From Gorsachius magnificus (taxonomy: Eukaryota > Chordata > Aves > Pelecaniformes > Ardeidae), in assembly GCA_034008185.1 (NCBI GenBank), contig CM067081.1, positions 20,273,821-20,337,820 on the forward strand: a stretch of DNA of 64,000 bases, read 5' to 3'. The position numbers were made by a program, and so were the translations under genes. The notes beneath the pieces were generated by a model. It did no database searches, was not told the origin of the DNA, and saw nothing but the letters and a program-made list of their open reading frames with translations. Positions 37,258 to 46,745 of the stretch are shown piece by piece (the stretch's first letter is position 1; each line of letters begins with the position of its first letter).

Positions 37258-37750
37258 AGCCCTCAGCACTAGAAGGACATGGAACTGTTGGAGCGGGTCC
37301 AGAGGAGGGCTACAAAAATGATCCGAGGGCTGGAGTACCTCTCCTGTGAGGACAGGCTGAAAGAGTTGGGGCTGTTCAGCCTGGAGAAGAGAAGGCTGTG
37401 GGGGGACCTCATTGCGGCCTTTCAGTACTTAAAGGGAACCTATAGGAAAGACAGGAAAAATATTTTTAGCAGGGCTGGTTGTGACAGGGCAAGAGGTAAT
37501 GGTTTTAAACTGAAACAGGGTAGGTTTAGACTAGATATAAGGAAGAAATTCTTTACAATGAGGGTGGTGAAACACTGGAACGGGTTGCCCAGGGAAGTAG
37601 TGGAGGCCCCATCCCTGGAAACATTCAAGACCAGGTTGGACGGGGCTCTGAGCAACCTGTTCTAGGTAGTGGTGTCCCCGCTCACTGCAGGGGGGTTGGA
37701 CTAGATGACCTCTAAAGGTCCCTTCCAACCCAAAGCTTTCTATGATTCTA
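37258..37750 (+). mobile_element. CR1 element, 3' piece
   Basis: This is the continuation of the CR1 at 35966. It is open from about 37279 to 37665 and encodes the ORF2 C-terminus ([52 protein letters not shown]). The CR1 3' UTR and tail TTCTATGATTCTA follow. The direct repeat AGCCC at its start is the right duplication of the LTR insertion. Confidence 0.95.
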
Positions 37751-39876
37751 AGCCACATTGCAGATATGCGCTTCCAGCACCATTTAAGCCCTAATTTTTT
37801 GTTTATCATCTTGTAATCAGTATATAATTTAAAATTCCTGAATAAAGTTTTGGTAATTGCAATAGGACTGCTATTATATCAGGCTTTTTTTTTTTTTTGT
37901 TAATCTTAGGAAGGCAGCAGTATTAACCCTAGGAAAATGCTAATCCTTTGAGTAACTGACTATGAGCTATTTTAGCTTGTATAATCATGAAAAACGTATT
38001 GGTCACAATATTAAACAATCCTCAGTTGACCTCTCAGACCTCAGATATTCTGTAAGTCTTCTTCAGGATGCGCTGTTACCTTTCTCTTTACATGTATGAA
38101 AAATGTCTCTACAGTAGGCTCTGTTAATGACCCTGTGAGTCACTGTCATTTTACAAAACACACAGAAATTCAGTTTCCTTGGATAAAGGTGGAAAGTAAT
38201 CACAGCAGTTCTATCCCCTGAAACAGACATTTGTCATCTTGATTTGCTCTAGAGTCTTCTATGTGAATTACTACTTCAAAAGTGGACAGGGAAAAAAGTC
38301 CTCTGAGAACAGCTTCTTAGAGAATGAGCTACGGACCTTCTAGCTGGTTACCCTGGTGCCGAGTATCTTGGCAGCATAAAGAGCCAAATATAAATGACTG
38401 GGTAGTATTGCTTTATTTGTTTCTAAACAAGCCTATCTCCACAATATCAAAGCACTTGTATTCACAGATTTCACGTTTCACCCTGAATATCCTTCCCTAC
38501 AGGTTGTGTAACTCATTACTTCTGAAATGAAGTTATTCTAGAGTAACATGGGAACATAATACTGTACAAAAAGAAGGATAAATAGTTCTGTGAGTCTTAT
38601 GGTGAAGGGCCGTTTCTGTTCTTGGTTCCTTTGCAAGTGTAGTATGAGACCGTAAGATACTAACCTAATTTGCTAAGCTTTGATTATTCTTGATTTCAAA
38701 GGCAGGGATACTCAGCTTTTCAGTAGAAAGGCTATGGTTAACCTGCTTGCACCTCAGTTTCCACCTTTTCAAAATCAAAGGTCGTTAAGGATTTTCCACT
38801 TTGCAAGAATTCAGTTTTGCAAAGCTAAAATGCCAAACAACTGTAAAATATGCTGAGATCTTGCTGTAGAAGATGCTATGCCATGGAGGTTGCAAAGCGG
38901 TATTATAATGCTTACAAATGCAGGGAAGAGGGAATGGGAACAGAATCAGCAGTCTGGGTGACAGGTTCTCTGCAAACAGAATGTGAGGGAGAAGGACGTC
39001 TTTGGGGACTAATTTAATTCTCTCTCTGAAGATTTATACTGGCTGGTGATGCCAGACGAATGTTTGCTCCACACAACAATATAAGTTGTTCAACTTAAAG
39101 ATCTATATGATGATTTTTTTAAAATGTTTTTCATGTCACTATTTCAGATAGGGATGGGATCTGCTATAGCAGGATGGGGATGTGCAATTGGAATATGCCA
39201 GTTTAGGGCAATTGTATCATTGTTGTGACAAGCACATTACTGTGGCATCATTAATAATGCTTGTCGCAATAATGTGCTTTATTTATGTGTGAACCAGCTG
39301 CCATGCCAGAGCGGCTATGGAAGGCAACAATCCCAGTCAAGAGAAACTCTTGACAAGGTTGCAGGTTGGTGATTTGATGTCTCTGGGAAGGACTCCGTTC
39401 TTACACCTACTGATAGGTTTTCACGATCATTCTAATGGCTGTGAAACAACTTTCCAAGTTATCTTAATGGTCTGATAAGGTATTTGAAAAGGATTTTTTC
39501 ACCTGCTGTGACATATGTTTTCTCCAACTGTTAGTACCAACGTAAGAGATGCATCCAAAAATGGCACCCTCCTCAGAAGAATCCAGTAAATGTAGGGTAT
39601 AGGCTTGAAAACCAGTGCCTCTTGTCCTCCATGTCATTGTGAGCAATCCTGGACAGACCCCCTGGATAGAGGTGGCACTGCCCAACTGCTCAGTGGACTG
39701 CCTACATGCATCTTGGTGTTTGTATGTATGAAAGTGTGAGTGTTAGGGGCTGAAATCAGTTGTGTTTTAACATAAATATTTCCTTCCTATGAGATACCAC
39801 ATCGATGGTGATGTGGTGGCCATGTCACAGAGAGCAGAACGTTGGTGGTGGCCACGTCACAGGGGGTTGGTGATGC
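37751..39876. other. Intergenic, no gene seen
   Basis: AT-rich sequence. A stem-loop at 39219-39273 and a short tandem motif (ggtggccaygtcacag, about 39815-39862) are the only structures noticed. Confidence 0.6.
39219..39273 (+). repeat. Imperfect inverted repeat (16-bp arms)
   Basis: ATTGTTGTGACAAGCA pairs with TGCTTGTCGCAATAAT; the only two non-Watson-Crick positions would be G-U wobbles in RNA. ATTA/TAAT inside extends the stem. Neighbouring direct repeats (AATAATGCTT and AATAATGTGCTT) suggest a local rearrangement. Confidence 0.7.
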
Positions 39877-40279
39877 GGCTGAGGGAACTGGGGTTGTTTA
39901 GTCTGGAGAAAAAGAGGCTGAGGGGAGACCTTATTGCCCTCTACAATTACCCAAAAGGAGGTTGTAGTGAGATGGGTGCTGGTCTCTTCTCCCAGGTAAC
40001 AGGTGATAGGATGAGAAGAAATGGTCTGAAGTTCCACCAGGGCAGGATTAGGTTGGACATTAGGAAAATTTTTTTCACCAAAAGGGTTGTCAAGCATTGG
40101 AACAGGCTGCCCAGGGAAGTGGTTGAGTCACCATCCCTGGAGGTATTTAAAAGATGGGTAGATGAGGTGCTTAGGGATGTGGTTTAGTGGTAGAATGGCA
40201 GGGTTAGGTTAACGGCTGGACTTGATCTTAAAGGTCTTTTCCAGCCTAAATGATTCTATGAGTCTTCTATGATTCTAGG
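39877..40279 (+). mobile_element. CR1 3' fragment, about 400 bp
   Basis: It encodes [20 protein letters not shown] and continues to [17 protein letters not shown] before the 3' tail, in which the octamer TTCTATGA occurs twice (TGATTCTATGAGTC and TTCTATGATTCTAGG). The frame is nearly intact, so the copy is fairly young. Confidence 0.94.
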
Positions 40280-40980
40280 ATGGGTATAAAAAGGGCTGCT
40301 TGGCAAGCTGGCCTGGACTGGAGGCAAGCAGGTGAGTGCAGGCTCAGGCGAGAGGGTAGGGAGGTGGGCAGGGAAGGGAGGGCTGCTGCCCTTCGGAGAG
40401 CTGGGCCCAGGCAGGGAGGCAGGGGTTGCCCATGGTGTGACAGGTGGTGGCTGTTCCACCTTTGTCTTTTAGAACTGGAGGCTCAGACAAGGACACAACC
40501 AGACCATGGCGCACTCCCATCTTCAGCCGCTCAGCCAGAGAGATTTGTTACTTTCTACAAGGACACTGACATAAAGATAAGGAAAGAAAAAAATAACACC
40601 AACTCCTGGCACCAACCCCAATGATGCCACGTCACGGTGGACAGCAGGCTGGCAGTAGCCCATGTCACCATGGGGTCGGTGACACAGCCAACCCGGGATG
40701 GGTGTCTCCTGGCTGCCTGGGAGATGTGGGACAGCCAGCCCTGGCCTGATGCTGGGAGAGCCCCGGGCAGGGAGGCAGGGGTTGCCCATGGCAATGGAGG
40801 GTGGCTGCTCTGGTTGTTGATATTACCCTGTCTTTTACAGCCACAGTCTGTACTGCAGCACGGTCTCACAGGCAGCTGGAAGCTCCCCACAACCACAGAC
40901 AAGCGGAGCTGTGCACCACCCACCCTCTTTGTGTGAAATGTCTCTCAAAATAAAGTTTCCTGATTCATGAACCCATTGGC
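40280..40980 (+). other. G/C-rich duplicated stretch, candidate transcription unit
   Basis: Directly after the CR1 tail are TATAAAAAG (40285-40293) and a strong donor GCAAGCAG|GTGAGT (40332). Two acceptor-like sites follow, TGTCTTTTAG (40472) and TGTCTTTTACAG (40848), then AATAAA (40949-40954) with TG-rich sequence behind it. The block 'ggcagggaggcaggggttgc' + CCATGG occurs twice (about 40411 and 40767), each upstream of one acceptor. A 22-codon frame starts at the ATG at 40505. No protein family is recognised and no expression evidence is available. Confidence 0.35.
40949..40954 (+). terminator. Polyadenylation signal, unassigned
   Basis: AATAAAGTTTCC is followed 35-60 bases later by 'cttgtctgcgtggtctg' and TTTGGGG, a good downstream GU-rich element. 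No known gene ends here. Confidence 0.45.
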
Positions 40981-43599
40981 CAGTTCTTGTCTGCGTGGTC
41001 TGTTTGGGGAAACTTGTGCGTACGTATGTACAAAAATCTCTCTATATAAATCTGTATGTTACACAGGAACGCTTCCTGACATAAAGGAAGCAGGGAGCCA
41101 CGCAGAGGGTGCTCTGAGATCATGTGGATATGATGTTTTAAAAACATGACAACTGTCTGATCACAGTTGGAAAAAGTATGACATCATCATCAACGGCAAT
41201 CTCCAAGCATGCAGTGGGCAAGGGCTTCCTGTGGTCATGTATTGCTGGGAAAGCTGTAAGGGGTGGCTGGTCCTCCAGCCAGCCACAGACCAGGATGAAG
41301 ACATGTGGCCATGAGACTGTCAGAAATGGTGACCACCTGCCATAAAACGGCATCTGAAACAACATGGTGGCCCTGTATGTGTTGTAGGAGGGGGCTTCCA
41401 GCTCTGAGGCCCTTCTAGAGCTGATGGGAAGGGGTGGCTGGTGTCAAGAAATGGCCGTGAGCCAGCCACGGGGATATGAAAATGAGTGGATCGTGTTTTA
41501 CAAAATGTCAGCTCGGCACCATTACAAAGGGCCAAGAGTCCTGTCCTTCAGCCAGCGGGATGAGGCAGGAGGCAGTCTGTGGGCTCCACACGGACCTTGC
41601 CACCGGGTCAGCTGTGGTCAAGGGCAAAGGCAGAATGTTCTGTGCTCTGTCGCTGGGATTTTTCACCTGAGGCCATCGAAGAAAAACATCGCTCTGCCTT
41701 GACTGTTTTCTCTTAGAAAACAGTCATGAGCAATGGAATTCCCTATAGACTCACATAAAGGTGCATATGGCTGCTATTCTGAATTTATTGATTAAAATAT
41801 CATATATTGCACCAAATTCAGGACAGGCTTTTTATTACTAAATATTTTTTCTAATATTTCATTATATAAATTTTTTTTTTAAAAAACCTCAAGTTCTCTG
41901 AAAATTATAAATCAAAGTCAGTGACAATGATACTGGTACCTTAATAATATCTTAGTAACTTCTCAAAGTCAGGGTAGAATCTATGTTTTGCTGAAGTATG
42001 TAAGCCAATTTTCTATGATGATTCAGAAGTCTCTGGGATAGACTATGCCATGAGAGCTGGCATAGCAACTCTTACAGTTCCCATGTAAGGGAATCTCATT
42101 TGCTGCCCTTCTGTGATTCTTCTTATTATTATTTGAATCAATGAGATTGCTCGTCAGATAATATGATCAAGCTAATGGACAGAATTAGACCATTGTCTAG
42201 ATGAGACTCAAAGCCTTAAACTCATGGGCAATTTAATGTTTGTGCCATTGTTTCCTCTCCTTCTGCTCTGATCTTTTGAGCCAGACCCCTCCCAGAAATG
42301 TCACTGCATATAAAGGAAGTGCGCAAAACTCAAGTGTGACATCCTCATGCTACTCAGAAAGCATTGAGAAAAGATACTGGTTTATCACAGGAAGAGTAAT
42401 GTCAAGGTATCTGTCATAATAAATATTAGCCATGTTGCCACATGTACCATCTGGTGCTGAAGTAACACTAGGCCAGGTGTAGCACGGGGCTCAGGGGGTT
42501 AGGCTGGACTGGGCTAACTGGAAAGCTGCCTTGCCCCAGTCTGTCACCTGAGGACACAGGAGAGTTTTGAATTCGATTTGAAAAAAGTCTGTCCTCAGAG
42601 TCAAAACCCGATTCAAATCCTGTGAAGTTCAAGGTTAAGATACCGCTCATGAGTGATACTGACCTGTGATGCATAAGGTACCAAACCCACTAAAAATCAC
42701 ACTTTGACTCAACTCAATCTCAGAAACCATGAAATCAAGTCATTTCATCACATTACGAATGCTGGGTCATTCCGTTTCAATTCTAGTATGGTCTGTGAAG
42801 CTGATATCTTGTATTTCTGTGGTACCATGCTGGGGTTTCACAGCCCTTGTGTGACTTATGAACCTATTTTCCCTTATTCCTGATCAATATTTTCATATTT
42901 AACTATCCTTACACTAAATGCCTCAATAGATGTGAAAGGCTTAATCTAGCACACCAAATACTTGATTCAAGTGATACATTCTAAAGGCTGGTTTTAGTGC
43001 AAAACATTTCAGTGGACCACATCTTTTATGACCTGGAGTACTACAGATGCTCAGGTTTGTGGGTTGTGCCAGAGACCCTGAACAGATTGCACTACGTGCC
43101 TCTTAAAAGTACCGGTAAACCAGCACAGAATGGACGGAGGAGTCATTAGAGGCGAGACTCACCTCAACCTCATTTAGATACGCACAACGCAAGTTCTCAC
43201 CTTCTGAAGCAGGCTTCCTTTTTAGTCAGCAGAGAGTGACATTGCAGTGGGTGTCTGCTGCAGGCCACCTCAGCAGGAAGAACGAGCGGATGAGCCCTTC
43301 TACGGACAGCTTGAAGCAGCCTCGTGTTCACCGGCCCCGCTCCTCACGCAGAACTTCAGCCAGCCCAGTGTCTGCTGGAGGATCTACACAGCGGGGCTCC
43401 TTCTGGAGAAACAAACCATTGGTGCTACTGGGAGATAGGCATGTTGGAGATCCCAAACCCCTACCAAGGGACAGTGCCAACTGCTCCAAAGTGACTGAAG
43501 GGGTCCGGGCTGCAGCAATCCCCTCCTCAGCTGCAGTTACATAGCCAGAGCCGTGCTGTTTTCAGACAGAAATCCCCACATTTTTTTCTCACCAGCCTT
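40981..43599. other. Intergenic between IFT88 and IL17D, last part
   Basis: Related short segments containing AAGGGGTGGCTGGT ... CAGCCAC occur near 41259 and 41431, suggesting local duplication. The rest is AT-rich. No coding sequence was recognised. Confidence 0.6.
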
Positions 43600-44107
43600 G
43601 GAAACCATCCTGGCTCGGCCTCAACCCCGTGCCCTGGCCCAGTGGGTGCCGCTCGAGGCTCGGGGGCCCAGCAGGTCTCGGCACAGCCCGGCTCACCTCC
43701 GCGCCGCGGATGTGGCGGAAGGGAGCGCTCGCCTCCGGACAGAGCAGAGGAGGGGACGGGGCGCCCGCAAGGGGCCCTGACACCCCCCCGGCCCACAGGG
43801 AGAGCCGGGCGGGTCACCCCGCGGGGCTGCTGCACCCGGGCCGCCCCTGCCCGCGGGGCTGTCCCCGGTGACCGGGGGCAGCGGGGCAGGGCGGCGGGGC
43901 CGTACGAGCGCGGCACCGGCCGGCTCCCGGCGCTGAGCGCTCGCCTCCTCCGCGAGCGCCTAAAATGTTCCTGGCATGCGAGGCCAGGGGAGATGCAGTG
44001 AGGAGCGGGGCACTTTTCCAACAGCTCCTCCGCCGAGAGAGCCAGTGGCACGGCGCGGCTCCGCAGCCCCGCCGCTCTCCTCGGCTTCCCCGAGCAGCCC
44101 GACCGCC

Positions 44108-44122
44108 ATGCAGCGAGGCAGG
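44108..44122 (+). CDS. IL17D: IL17D exon 1, start codon (MQRGR)
   Basis: The ATG sits in a good context (gaccgccATGc). It is followed by CAG CGA GGC AGG and a consensus donor GTAAGG at 44123. With exon 2 it gives MQRGRVRAALAALLCAALLP, a typical basic-then-hydrophobic secretion signal. An in-frame ATG at 43976 also exists but would put a long unstructured extension before the signal, so it was not chosen. Confidence 0.75.
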
Positions 44123-44263
44123 GTAAGGGGCTGCGGGCCGGGAATCGGGCAGGGCGGCCGGGGGGGCGGGAGCGCCCCGACCTCCGGGCCGGGGGCTCCG
44201 GGGCGCGGCGCGTGTGGGGGGGCGCGCCTGGTCCCAGCCCCGCTGACGGCGGCGTCGTTGCAG

Positions 44264-44517
44264 GTGCGGGCGGCGCTGGCGGCGCTGCTGTGCGCGGCGC
44301 TGCTCCCGCTCCGCTCGGAGGCCGTCAAGGCGCCCAAGCGGCCGGCGCGGACCCGGACCTGCGGCGAGCGGCCGGAGGAGCTGCTGGAGCAGCTGTACGG
44401 GCGGCTGGCGGCGGGAGCGCCTTCCACCACACCCTGCAGCCCGAGCCGCCGGGCCCCCCGCCGGCGGGGGGCCGGCCCGCCCCCGCGGTGCCCCGAGGCT
44501 GGTTCGGGAGGCGCCGG
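44264..44517 (+). CDS. IL17D: IL17D exon 2, frameshifted and incomplete
   Basis: After TCGTTGCAG the exon finishes the signal peptide (VRAALAALLCAALLPLRSEA) and reads KRPARTRTCGERPEELLEQL and YGRLAAG, closely matching human IL17D. At about 44414-44416 the frame changes: SAFHHTLQ, expected next, is in the frame beginning at 44416. Compared with the mammalian GVLSAFHHTLQ, seven bases are missing. The new frame continues with a PAGGRPA match and ends at a TGA at 44521. The conserved end of the exon, with the family motif SPW-YR that must join exon 3, is not present here or elsewhere before 53252. The end coordinate is therefore approximate. Assembly error in extreme GC is the simplest explanation. 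Confidence 0.7.
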
Positions 44518-46639
44518 CCCTGAGGGGATGGATGACTGCTGCACCGCGCAGCAGCCTGACGGAAAGGTGTCAAAGCAGACGTCTAAATAGGCAGATGTAA
44601 GGTAAATACGTGAAAACAAGTGGTGCGAGGAGGGCGTCTGAGGAGCAGAAGGAGAAATGAGAAACGAGTGAGGTGGAGTTCGCTGTGAGATGGAGCTCAC
44701 ACCCGCCCTCCCGCCCGGGAGCACAGCCCACCCCTCAAAGGGTCACTTCAGCAAATTGTCGTATGTGCTGTTCGCTCAGAGGACCCTCAGCAAAGGACCA
44801 TCACCAAGAAAGCCCCTCCCGACTCTGCAGCATCCGCAAAGGGGCTCAGATGCTTTCCCTGAGATGTGACGCCAGGCGCTCCGCTGATTTCTAAAACGAG
44901 TACAGCGTGTGTTCTTCCTGCATACCAGCAGAGCCGTATCTTCACGTACCCTGCTACAAACGCTCCCAAAGGGCTTGCTGTCCACTTTGCTGTAGGAGCG
45001 CAGGCAAGGAATGGGTACTGCAATTTGCTACATCTATGTTTTCAACCTACGCTTTGCAAACCCCCCTCCCCTGAGGTGGAACAGGGGCTGACAGACTATT
45101 TTTAAAAAATAAGTAAAGTAAATCTGTTATTAGGCTGGTTGATATACAAAACAAGGCGCAGCACTTCTGTAGGGAACTGGTGAAAAGCTTGGAAACCACT
45201 GTTTTAGAACACTAAACCTAGGTGTGATCACATTCTCGCTATCAAGTCTTCTGGTAGTTTTGTCTGAGTAAGACTGACAAAACTGGGTTCTCTGTTTTCA
45301 GCTTTCTGTAAAGACACTGCAGACAACAGGAAGCTAAAACATGCACAAACTTAAAAGGAACTGACTTTCTTGCTACTTTCTGTACATTATCCTTCATACA
45401 TACCTTGATGCAGTTAACTGTGTATTCAGCAAACTTAAATATCTCCTTGTTAGCGATCTCCAATAAACATTTATTTTGCGGCATGGTTTTTGCCCGCTTT
45501 TAGTTTAAGAAGTAATCCTACTGAGAGAAAATGGTTTATTTGCTCAATAAGCCTTTCATAAACAAAGTATTTTTAGAAACAGTAATTTTAGGAATACATT
45601 TTCTGTAAGCAGACTGAGGATTTTTTAAGCTAGCTAAGTGTGCAAAAAGCAAGTACGATGAACGGAACACCTACCATTAGGATCAGGTATTTTTTACGTT
45701 GTTTTTGCCAAATTCTAGTGCTATCAGAAAATTGTTCTTCTGGTCTGAAAACAGTGCCTTCCTTGCTCACACCTCGTTGGGCAGGTATTTATTTTCAGTT
45801 GGAGTTCTGTATAAGCTTACTTCTTAACAGAGAAACAGCTGCTATTTGGGGCCTGGCTTACAAAAAGTTTATTAAGAAACTGTAAATCCACTGTACTTTT
45901 CATCAAAATGTTTTTAAACAGACCATTAACCATTAACATACGAGTAACTTGATGACATCTCCAAGCTAGAAATTTTAAAAGATAGTGAAAAAAGTGTTAC
46001 ACCATTAAAGGCAAAATTTAAAATTATATTTAGGGGAAAATTTGTTTCTCTAGGGTGCAGAGGCCTGAGTGTACTGTCCAGTTAACAGATCTCATTTAGA
46101 GCTTTTTTTTCTTGATCACATTTTTACTGTATCATTAGTGTGCAATGAGACAGCAACAGATGTTGCAAGATGTGTAATGGAAGTGTAAAATATAAAATTG
46201 CTCATCATGAACAGTAATGTGCATTTAATATTACAAGCTGCTATTTCATAGATTTCGAAGACAGATAAAAAGCATTATGAAGATCTGGTCTGATCTTTCC
46301 TCATAAATTTCTCCCCTTCACTCATTCGTTGCTGTCTCCTGAACTGCCTCCTGAATCACCAGAGGTGTTCTAGTAGTGAATGCTCAGAAATGAATTCACT
46401 GAAGGCAGCCACCTCTTGTACACCCTGATAGGACACCCCTCAAAAGCATGAATTTGACTATTTGAAACCTGCATCAACATGCCTGCCCCATTCCAGCCTG
46501 TCTCTCAGACATCCTGCTCTCCAACTTCTTTTCTGCCCCTAAAGAGTTACTGTGCAGTTGATTTCTGCTCTATGCATAAAGGGTCTTTTTTCTTTTTGAC
46601 CTGCATTTTAATGTCTGAGATACCTCATGCTGTTTCTCT

Positions 46640-46745
46640 ATCTTCATTAGTGTTGCAGCAGTTCCCATTGTTACCATCTGCAGATTTCATTAACATAGTG
46701 TTTATACTCCCTATTCCAGGTCATTAATAATAAAGATATTAAGTC
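46640..46745 (-). mobile_element. Old CR1-family fragment
   Basis: 'ccatctgcagatttcattaa' followed by 'ccaggtcattaataataaag' resembles the minus strand of old CR1 elements, where the reverse transcriptase region lies. It is strongly degraded, and the identification rests on remembered pattern. Confidence 0.5.

Larger units (their letters stand above)
43600..44560 (+). promoter_or_regulatory. IL17D: CpG island over IL17D promoter and first exons
   Basis: Very dense CpG and G/C runs, in sharp contrast with the AT-rich flanks. It covers the region just upstream of the IL17D start codon, the first exon, the 141-bp intron and exon 2. There is no obvious TATA box, as is usual for CpG-island promoters. 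Long open frames on both strands here result from the base composition. Confidence 0.85.

Noticed and set aside
40555..40923. 122-codon minus-strand open frame in the duplicated G/C-rich stretch
   Set aside because: It overlaps repeats and the candidate acceptor and polyA signals on the other strand. No recognisable domain or codon constraint.
43236..43544. 102-codon plus-strand open frame before the CpG island
   Set aside because: Ser/Arg-rich, no similarity and no splice link to IL17D. Treated as chance.
43527..44051. 174-codon minus-strand open frame upstream of IL17D
   Set aside because: It lies in the CpG island, is Pro/Ala/Arg-rich, overlaps the promoter and shows no family motif. High GC makes stop codons rare on both strands.
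43976..44590. 204-codon plus-strand open frame as an intact IL17D
   Set aside because: It reads through a clear GTAAGG...TTGCAG intron and, after the frameshift at about 44415, continues in a non-homologous frame. It is not a valid IL17D protein.
43960..44724. 254-codon minus-strand open frame over IL17D exon 2
   Set aside because: It is antisense to conserved IL17D coding sequence, and its Pro/Ala/Ser-rich content mirrors the GC-rich sense codons. No start context, splice structure or similarity was recognised.
45845..45875. WGLAYKK-coding segment as the missing IL17D exon 2 end
   Set aside because: It resembles SPWAYR only loosely, has no acceptor or donor in the right phase and no preceding conserved residues.
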